Positions 56,726 to 64,000 of a DNA stretch of 64,000 nucleotides are shown one piece after another. Position numbers and translations under genes: made by a program. The notes under the pieces were generated by a model. That model had not been told where the DNA came from, ran no database searches, and was given only the letters and a program-made list of their open reading frames with translations. Within the stretch, counting starts at the first letter, position 1; the number at the start of each line of letters is the position of its first letter. The stretch is taken from positions 11,337,001-11,401,000 of the forward strand of contig OX359280.1 in NCBI GenBank assembly GCA_947179155.2, in the 5' to 3' direction. The stretch comes from Hedera helix. Taxonomy: Eukaryota > Streptophyta > Magnoliopsida > Apiales > Araliaceae.

Positions 56726-57173
56726 TGTAATGACCACGAATTTTATTAGTCATTGTAAATATACTTAATAAATATTTAGCAATGAATTTAAACTTTTTGT
56801 ACTAACTAATTGTACTTTAGATAATTAAATAAATGTACTTGTGTATGCGTATATTTATTTAAAGAATTAACGCAAGGTGTATAATTAATTAAAGCAAATC
56901 TAATTGGATTATATTTTAAATCCAAATGAGTTGATAAACTAGGTCAAAGATATTAACCTAGTAGCCCATGTAATTAATTTAATTACTAGTCTATGTAATT
57001 AATTAAACAATCCCAATGCTTGATTTAAGTAAATGTAACCTAGAATATTTAATGTGCGCCCAATGTGTTATTTAAATTGAGCCCAAACAATCTAATTGAA
57101 TGAGCTCAATATATTTAATTCCTAAGTCCAACATGGAGCCCAATAGTTAGTCAAAATTGGTCAACAATTGAAC

Positions 57174-57175
<2 letters not shown>

Positions 57176-57229
<54 letters not shown>
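57176..57229. repeat. (TG)n(TA)n microsatellite
   Basis: About 17 TG units followed by about 9 TA units in LTR C. Confidence 0.95.
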
Positions 57230-57458
57230 GCACATTAAGCTAGAAACAATAAATCAAAAACATGGCCAAACATGGCCACAAGGGGGTGGTGTGTTGCTTC
57301 ATGTTGCTTTTAATTCACTCCATGTCATAGTAGCTCACCGAACCTTGTCAATCACATTGTCATTCACCTAGTCAATCCATGCAATAGTAAACCCAATTAA
57401 GCCTTAATTTCACCAACATTGGTGAATTAGTAAAGCTAATGAAGAATTACCATATGGC

Positions 57459-57467
57459 TATATATAT
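57459..57467 (+). promoter_or_regulatory. Candidate TATA box of LTR C
   Basis: tatatatat before a GA-rich leader (gagagaaagtgagagc at about 57520), the same arrangement as in LTRs A and B. Confidence 0.45.
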
Positions 57468-58489
57468 GATGCTCCACACTTGAGCTAAGATTGTTGGTTC
57501 ATTTACTAGAGCATAAAAGAGAGAAAGTGAGAGCATTTTCTAGAGAAAAAGGAAGATACACTTAGGTGTTGAGTGAAAAAGCTAGAGGAAGGCCTTGGTG
57601 AATTTCCACTAGCTACACAACGTACTTCGGTAGAAGGAGAAGAAGACCAAACAAAACTCAAAGGTTTAAAAGTGCTCTATCTCTTCTTAAAATTCATTTT
57701 TGTAGCCTAGAATGATTTTGAACGGTTAAAATCTATTTTTAACCGATCATAACTCATTTTGCTAGTCTAGATGTATTTAACTATGTAATATATGTATATT
57801 CATAGCTCTATGTGTTTATAACATGATTTGGTATGATTTTGCTAGTCTAGATGTATTTAACTATGTAAGAAATGATTTGGTTTATAACACCTTTTACCGG
57901 TAAAACCCTAACGATACATGTTATGTTTCATGTTGTATTTTGAAATGTATAATTCGGAATTTAGATTTTTGTGGCCAGAAAGCTAGATCTATGAGTTTTA
58001 AAGAAAAGCCCTTTTTAAACCTTTCAAAAATATTGAATAACAAAGAAGTTATAGCTTTTACCGCAAAGGATGTCGTTTTTAAACCCTAAGTGGTTCGATC
58101 CGTAAATTTCGTGTAAAACGTTTTCAAAAATATGATCGAACCATGGAATATTGTAAAACAAGAAGTTAGGAAAACATCAACACTGATTTGGTGTTATTTG
58201 GATGTCTAGATTTCATTTAATCAATGTTTGATCAAAGGGTATCAAAACTGTCACACAAAAAATAAAAAAGTGGCACTTACTGCAGTACAGCGCCGGGGCG
58301 CCGTGTGCAGTGTTAATCACTACACCGCGGCGCAGTGCACTGTTACCAGAAAAAAATAAAAACCCGAACCGGGTCGGGCCGGGCCGGTTCAGCCGGGTCT
58401 GGTTCGAGTCAGAAAATGAAAAATGTTCCAAAAATCATTTTAGTATTTTTGGACTTAATAAATATATTTTTAAATATATATATAATTGA

Positions 58490-58995
58490 TTTAATGATTT
58501 AAAGGTGTATAAAAATAATAATATAATGAAGGCAATAAAATATTATTAAATAAATAATAATATTAGAAATTTATTAAAATATTATTAAGTGTATAATAAT
58601 AATATAAAGTCAATAAAATATTATTAAATGATTAATAATATTAGAATTCTAGTAAACTATTATTAAACGATTGAAATATTATTAAATGAGTAATAATATT
58701 ATATAATTAATAAATTATTATCAAATGATTAATAATATTAGATAATTAATAAAATATTATTAAATGATTAATAATATTAGATACATAATAAAATATTATC
58801 AAATAATTAATAATATTATATACTTAATAAAATATTATTAAAGGATTAAGAATATTAGATAATGATTAAAATATTATTAAATGTTTAATTATATTAGATA
58901 CTTAATAAAATATTATTAAATGATTAATAATATTAGATAGTTAATAAAATATTATTAAATTATTAATAATATTAGACAATTGAATGAACTATATT
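58490..58995. repeat. A/T minisatellite of about 36-bp units in LTR C
   Basis: The unit, roughly taataaaatattattaaatg followed by attaataatattagata, is repeated about 13 times with variation. Confidence 0.88.
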
Positions 58996-60190
58996 AAATA
59001 GTTAATATAGGTTCTTTGTGTTTGAAATATTATCAAGTAGTGATAATATTTTCTAAGTGTTTAAATTACCCATAATTAATAAATTATGTGATTCGTAAGG
59101 TTATAAAGGTCATTATACTTACGAGTATATGATACGAATTTAAGATCAAACTGATTTAATTGTTAGGTCCGTTCAAGGATTGTTAAATTAAGTTAGTTAG
59201 CCGTAGACGATGCACGAGGCAAGTTTTCTACCCCTTAACTTGTATTTACTATTGCAGATATTCTTCAACCGTATATACATTTCAATTATTGTTGAGCAAG
59301 TATTCTACACTCGTAGTTATTTGACAGACCTTGGAGTGAACTAATGATCAACAATTACTTCACATCGTTATTGATTATTGTAGTCGCACATAGTGCTTTT
59401 ACAACTGTTTAAGAATGTCTAAGCTAATTGTTTCGGCTAGACAAATGCATGTTTAAATTCATTTAATTGAATATTATAAAAGCTCATCCAAACCATTGGT
59501 TTGTGCGGATTCTTACAGTAAGACTGAAAAAGAACAACCCTGGTTAAAGGGGGATTTTTTTTTATTTATCGGGAAACCGAAAGCGCGCAACATATACATA
59601 GGACATGAGAGGACTGATCCCCTCAAGTGTCCCGTTATTTTTAACAAGGTGTCAGACATTGTATGTCTGTTCTACCTTAGTAGCAGTTCACGGTCATTAA
59701 AGACCACTCAGCAGTAAAGAGTCAATCCATTCTTATATTGAACATTGATTCTTGATATCTTTCATAAATTGTTATTGTTGAAAACCTTGAAGTTATTTCC
59801 CTTCATCATGATATATCGTATGTTGTTGTTTATAAACTTGCTGAGCCATTTAGTTGCTCATTCTTGCTATATAATGACTATATTTCAGCTAAGGCCGACT
59901 GCTCTAAATCAGACAAAGGCAAGGGGAAAGCGAATGCGTAGTTTAGTAAATGCATGCTAGTTTAAATTACTGTTACGTAATTACTTTGTAAATCTTTTGT
60001 ATTTTCCTTAAGATATGTAATGATTAAGATGAAGGTTAATAGACCTTGGGAAGTGTAACTTTTTGAGAAGGAACCTTTTGTATTATTCCGCGTAGTTTGA
60101 ATACAATTTATGTTTTTCATTGTTGTTAAGTATTGTACAGTGAGAACCAAACCCGAAGTTAATGAACCCGAATTTGGGATCGTCACAGGT

Positions 60191-60201
60191 TGGTATCAGA
60201 G
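60191..60201 (+). other. Primer-binding site of element C (initiator tRNA-Met)
   Basis: TGGTATCAGAG, complementary to the 3' end of plant initiator tRNA-Met, 3 bp after the LTR end. Confidence 0.9.
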
Positions 60202-60429
60202 ATGTATGTTAGAAACGCTAGGATTGCGAAACCTAGGTTATAACCTTAGTCCTAAACTCATATCGAGTGCGTTAGGAGATGAATCGGGGAGATTCAACAT
60301 GTTGTGTATTTTTGGAGGTGGATTGAGAAAATCCATCGAGCCGAGATGTACATGATAAAATATCATTTCATTCCATCAATGAATATATTTTATTGCTGTA
60401 CTAACATGTGTTATTTGTGTAATTGTAGG

Positions 60430-61287
60430 ATGACGGAGATCGGGCAGTCAAGTCACACTGTTGAGGAGGATTATATTGATATCCATATGGATACTGCACA
60501 GTCGCTGGTGGTTGCACCTGTTGAGGAGTCGGAGTCAGATCTCGAGGAGGGAGATCGCGTGGAGCCCGTCTGGGGCAGTGTGATGAGGCCTTACAGTGAG
60601 GATGAGGCAGAGTCTGATGAGTCCGAGGAGGAGGAGTCAGCTGATGGCATGGGCACTACTGCCGCTGACATCATAGAGGGATTCACCACTAGGAACGAGG
60701 GACTGGAGGCAAGGGTCAAGCATTTAGAGGAGCAGAATCTGACCCACCAGCATATGGAGGATCAGTACAGGGATGCAGCTTACCAGTTCTCTGGCGAGAA
60801 CACGGAGCTGAAAGAGAGGATTGTAGGACTGGAGGATCAGGTACAGGAGTACGAGGGATCGGTGGAGCACTTTGCAGTGCTAACTCATCAGCTCGTAGAT
60901 CTGGATGTGGAGCTGCAGGCCAAGTTGGCAGTGGCTGAGACTAGGTTAGCCGAGGCTGAGCTGAAGGTTCAGCAAGTTCAGACAGAGAAGGCCGCAATCC
61001 GTGCACACTGGCAGGAGGCGATAGAGGACAGAATGGAGATGGAAACGCAGCTGGATGCCGCACATGGTCAGATGATAGAGCTGGAGGAGGAGATCCGTGA
61101 GAAACGGGTTAGGACGGATAGACTTAGCTATGTCTATCGATCTTCATATGGTAGACTTCAGAGCAGGGTACACTATTACCCAGCTGAAGAGGGCCAATCT
61201 ATGCACACCATCAGTAGGAATGTGGTGATGGCCATCGGGGATGAGGAGTATGATGATGCGATCCGTAGGGGGATGTGCAACCCGTAG
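60430..61287 (+). CDS. Coiled-coil ORF upstream of gag in element C
   Basis: An intact 285-codon ORF from ATG 60430 (MTEIGQSSHTVEEDYIDIHM) to TAG. An in-frame ATG at 60346 would extend it. The first 90 residues are very acidic (ESDLEEGDRVEPVWG, EDEAESDESEEEESADGM). Residues about 90-235 form long heptad-type coiled coil (ARVKHLEEQNLTHQHMEDQY, VAETRLAEAELKVQQVQTEK), then a short basic C-terminus. I do not recognise the family. Gag itself starts 340 bp later. A ttgtgtaattgtag|g before the ATG could be a splice acceptor. Unlike gag-pol it contains no stop. It may be an accessory or gag-assisting protein of the element, or a captured host segment. Confidence 0.6.
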   Translation: MTEIGQSSHTVEEDYIDIHMDTAQSLVVAPVEESESDLEEGDRVEPVWGSVMRPYSEDEAESDESEEEESADGMGTTAADIIEGFTTRNEGLEARVKHLEEQNLTHQHMEDQYRDAAYQFSGENTELKERIVGLEDQVQEYEGSVEHFAVLTHQLVDLDVELQAKLAVAETRLAEAELKVQQVQTEKAAIRAHWQEAIEDRMEMETQLDAAHGQMIELEEEIREKRVRTDRLSYVYRSSYGRLQSRVHYYPAEEGQSMHTISRNVVMAIGDEEYDDAIRRGMCNP

Positions 61288-61625
61288 TATTAGTTGTTTT
61301 CTAATTATGTATGTAAATAGATGCAGTAGAACCCAACTTTTGTTTTATTAGAGGGTTAATATGTCACTAAATCCCAACTCTAGGAAGTTGTAGGATATGT
61401 CAGATCCCATCTTTTGTAGCTTCTCAGGGATAGAAGCATTTATAGCAGTATGCTTTCGATGTAAAGTGCCATGCACTACTGTTTTAGCATATAAATATAA
61501 ATGCATTTCCGTTTATGTTTATATGTGTCGCGATGATTATTTGTGCTTTAGTTTAAATTACTTAAGCTACAAAACGAGAGTAAAAAGATTAAAACAACTT
61601 TAATAAATTAAATTTTCTTTATACA
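61288..61625 (+). other. Non-coding spacer before gag in element C
   Basis: AT-rich, with no convincing ORF or signal. Confidence 0.5.
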
Positions 61626-62540
61626 GTGCCGCCACAGAGAAGAAATCAACGACTACCGCCCCTCCCCCCCCCCCCAACCACCTGAAGAGTCAGTTAATGC
61701 AGGAGGGGTACCGCCAAACCCAGTACAAGAGTTTGTGGAAATGCTAATGGGGGCATTCCACGGACGAAAGACAAATGCTGCTGGAGCCACAAACCTTGTC
61801 GCTCCACTAGCAAGTTTTAATGACTTTAAACTGATAGGACCACCCAAATTATGAGGAACCACGGATCCTATAGAAGCACAGACCTGGACAGAGGAGATGG
61901 AAAAGGTCTTCGAGGTCGCACGTGTAGCAGAGGAGTAAATGATCTCATTTGCTACCTTTATGATGAAGGGGGAAGCGAATTATTGGTGGAAAGCCAATAA
62001 GAGCAGAGCAGGAGAGGGGACGATTGCATGGGCGCGATTCAAGGAAGTATTCTTGGAGAACTACTTACCAGAGAGTACACAGGCCAGGATGGAAGTCAAA
62101 TTTCTTGAACTTAAGCAGGGTAGTATGACAGTATCTGATTATGCCGCCAAGTTCAACGAATTGGCGAGATTTGCTCCACACCAGGTGGACACTGAAGTAA
62201 GGAGATCAAGAAGATTTGAGCAGGGGCTGAAACCGTGGGTTTACAGTTGGGTAGCTGTTCTCCAGATTACAAATTTCGCAACATTACTGGAGAAAGCTAT
62301 CATAGCTGAAGGTGGAAATGAAGCCTTAAACAAGCACAACCAAGAACGGAACAAGAAGAGAAACGATGGGGGAAACCGAAAGGGTAGCAGCGGGGGCAGT
62401 AACTCGAACAAGCGCAAATGGAACAACAGTAACAGCAGTTCGGGGACACCCCAAGGAAGCGAACCAAAGAAAGCTAGTAAATGCAGTCAATGCGGGAAGA
62501 ACCACACTGGGGAGTGCATGAAAGGAAGGAACGTATGCTA
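61626..62540 (+). pseudogene. Gag of element C (Ty3/gypsy)
   Basis: Probably began with ATG at 61626, now GTG (ccgccacagagaag follows). A poly-C run (about 61662-61675) shifts the frame. In the following frame the gag core is clear (AFHGRKTNAA, then MMKGEANYWWKANKSRAGEG, LENYLPESTQARMEVKFLEL, SDYAAKFNELARFAPHQVD), with in-frame stops TGA near 61852 and TAA near 61936. A basic Asn/Ser/Gly-rich linker leads to a first knuckle-like CSQCGKNHTGEC. The frame shifts at about 62540. Gag assembles the virus-like particle. Confidence 0.82.
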
Positions 62541-63005
62541 TACTGTGGGCAAGAGGGGCACATCGCTCCTAATTGTCCCACACCTAAGAGGAAGGGTTGT
62601 TTCTCCTGCGGAGCCATGGACCATCAGTTTAAGGATTGTCCGAAGAAGAAGAATACCAGAGGGAGTTCTGACTATAAGGGGAACAACAACAACAGCAAAC
62701 TTACCATTGAAGGCCCGGTGCTACAGAACAACCCAACGGCACGGACTTTCAACATGACGGTGCAGGACACCGTTGAATCAAAAGACGTGGTGTCAGGTAT
62801 TATTCCGATCAATGATATAAATGCATATGTATTATTTGATTCGGGTGCTACCTGTTCATTTGTGTCTGATGAATTCGCTAGACGGTTGGAATTGCCTAGA
62901 GAAAAACTAGGGAACCCAATGAACATAGAAGTTGCAAATAAAGAAGTCATTCATGTAGAGTATATACATAGAAATTGTTGTGCTGAAATCAGGGGTAGAA
63001 ACTAA
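62541..63005 (+). pseudogene. Zinc knuckle and protease of element C
   Basis: In a new frame: YCGQEGHIAPNC and CFSCGAMDHQFKDC (CCHC knuckles), then an Asn-rich linker, then the aspartic protease with LFDSGATCSFVSDEFARRL. The frame ends at TAA 63003-63005, and the protease continues in another frame from 63008. Confidence 0.82.
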
Positions 63006-63007
63006 AT

Positions 63008-64000
63008 GTGAATTTAATTCCGATACGTTTGGGGGAGTTTGACGTTATACTTGGAATGGATTGGTTGTTTAACCACGGAGCGGTAATTGATTGTCAAAAG
63101 AAGTGTATACACCTTAAGACACCGAACAGGTCTAAGGTCGTATTTTATGGCAGCAAGTCATCTAGACAATCAACGTGTCTGACGATGATGCAGGCCAAGA
63201 AACTGTTGAAGAAAGGTTGTGTAGGGTATTTGGCTCACGTAGTGGATACACAAATGATAAATCCCGAGATGGAGCAAATACCAATAGTTAGGGAGTTCAT
63301 GGACGTATTTCCAGATGAACTGCCAGGTTTACTGCCAGATAGGGAGATATAATTTGTAATCGATTTGGTACCGGGGACAGCACCAATATCGAAGGCACCA
63401 TATAGGATGGCCCCGATAGAAATGAAGGAGTTAATGATTCAACTGCAGGAGTTGTTGGATAATAAGTACATTCAGCCAAGTGTTTCTCCATGGGGAGCAC
63501 CGGTGTTGTTTGTAAAGAAGAAGGATGGATCGATGAGACTGTGTATGGATTATAGAGAACTGAATAAGGTAACAATCAAGAACAAGTACTCGTTGCCACG
63601 AATTGATGATCTTTTTTATCCATTAAAAGGGGCGAAGTACTTTTCAAAGATTGACTTGAGGATTGGTTATCATCAGTTGAAAGTCAGGAAGGAGGATGTA
63701 CCCAAGACGGCATTCAGAACTCGATATGGGCATTATGAGTTTCTGGTAATGTCGTTTGGACAAACGAATGCGCCAGCCGCATTTATGGACATGATGAACA
63801 GAATATTCAAGCAGTACTTGGATAAATTTGTAGTCATGTTCATTGACGATATTCTGGTGTATTCTAAAACGAAGGAAGAGCATGCTGATCACCTAAGAGT
63901 GGTGTTGGAGATTTTACGGAAGGAGCAGTTGTATGCTAAGTTTTCAAAGTGTGAATTCTGGTTGGAGAGAGTTCAATTTTTAGGTCATGTTATTGACAAG
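63008..64000 (+). pseudogene. Protease end and reverse transcriptase of element C, cut by window
   Basis: Starts with IPIRLGEFDVILGMDWLFNH, the protease C-terminal motif of Tekay-like elements. An in-frame TAA at 63350-63352 interrupts before the RT. The RT then runs open to the window end: PYRMAPIEMKEL, VLFVKKKDGSMRLCMDYREL, FSKIDLRIGYHQL, FGQTNAPAAF (where PFGLTNAPA is usual), the catalytic FIDDILVYS and VQFLGHVID. RNase H and integrase lie beyond. Confidence 0.88.

Larger units (their letters stand above)
56726..60187 (+). repeat. 5' LTR of element C, 3462 bp
   Basis: TGTAATGACCACGAATTTT...GAATTTGGGATCGTCACA. A TATA-like tatatatat lies at 57459-57467, and a GC-rich block with gccgggccggttcagccggg at about 58280-58410. 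An A/T minisatellite lies at 58490-58995, and a TGAGC...GCTCA hairpin at 59842-59860. Its termini resemble those of E/F (tgtaagaccccgaatttt / gcgtcaca), placing it in the same broad lineage. Confidence 0.88.
56726..64000 (+). mobile_element. Tekay/Del-type Ty3/gypsy element C (5' part)
   Basis: 5' LTR 56726-60187, initiator-tRNA-Met primer site 60191-60201, a coiled-coil ORF, gag, protease and RT up to the window end. Integrase, chromodomain and 3' LTR are outside. Long LTRs and the ILGMDW protease-end motif point to the Tekay/Del chromovirus clade. Several stops and frameshifts indicate it is no longer autonomous. It is inserted in LTR D; the expected target duplication is tccgc (56721-56725). 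Confidence 0.88.

Overview
This window is nuclear DNA of a flowering plant, almost certainly a eudicot. The evidence is a TIR-NBS-LRR (TNL) disease-resistance gene with GT-AG introns, an endogenous plant pararetrovirus of the family Caulimoviridae (layout closest to Florendovirus), and LTR-retrotransposons, Helitrons, hAT and CACTA elements of plant type. The sequence is AT-rich, dense in microsatellites, and has no intact host gene. I cannot name the species.

Layout. 1-16 kb: transposon debris, with an LTR fragment at the left edge, a 35-bp minisatellite (2.3-2.8 kb), a MITE, a CACTA MITE, solo LTR E (8044-10817, minus) with a perfect 5-bp duplication, and an Athila/Tat-like LTR with its primer-binding site (13.56-15.03 kb, minus). 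16-20 kb: two unrecognised short ORFs either side of a 1.4-kb hAT element with an 8-bp target duplication. 20.5-41.5 kb: one TNL pseudogene on the plus strand. Its TIR exon is broken, its NB-ARC exon is fully open, and its LRR exon is split by solo LTRs A (26202-29583) and F (30364-33436) and by an Athila-like element (33.62 to about 41.04 kb). That last element has a 3.3-kb hAT element in its LTR, and the hAT element in turn carries a TAA microsatellite, a Helitron 3' end and a 330-bp tandem array.

41.5-55 kb: tandem Helitron termini on the minus strand enclose a (TTA)n tract, and inside that tract lies one circularly permuted, decayed pararetrovirus copy (movement protein, capsid, protease, RT, RNase H, second ORF, intergenic promoter, start of ORF1). 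Its second ORF is cut by a Tekay/Del-type fragment ending in a 3.4-kb 3' LTR (B). 55.3-64 kb: an inverted LTR (D) of the A/B family is itself cut by Tekay/Del-type element C, which has a 3.46-kb 5' LTR, an initiator-tRNA-Met primer site, a coiled-coil ORF, gag, protease and the start of reverse transcriptase, and runs off the window.

The window therefore records nested insertions into a dying resistance locus. Perfect target duplications at five elements (E, A, F and both hAT elements) and clean junctions let much of the order be read directly. No CRISPR, rRNA or credible tRNA gene was seen.
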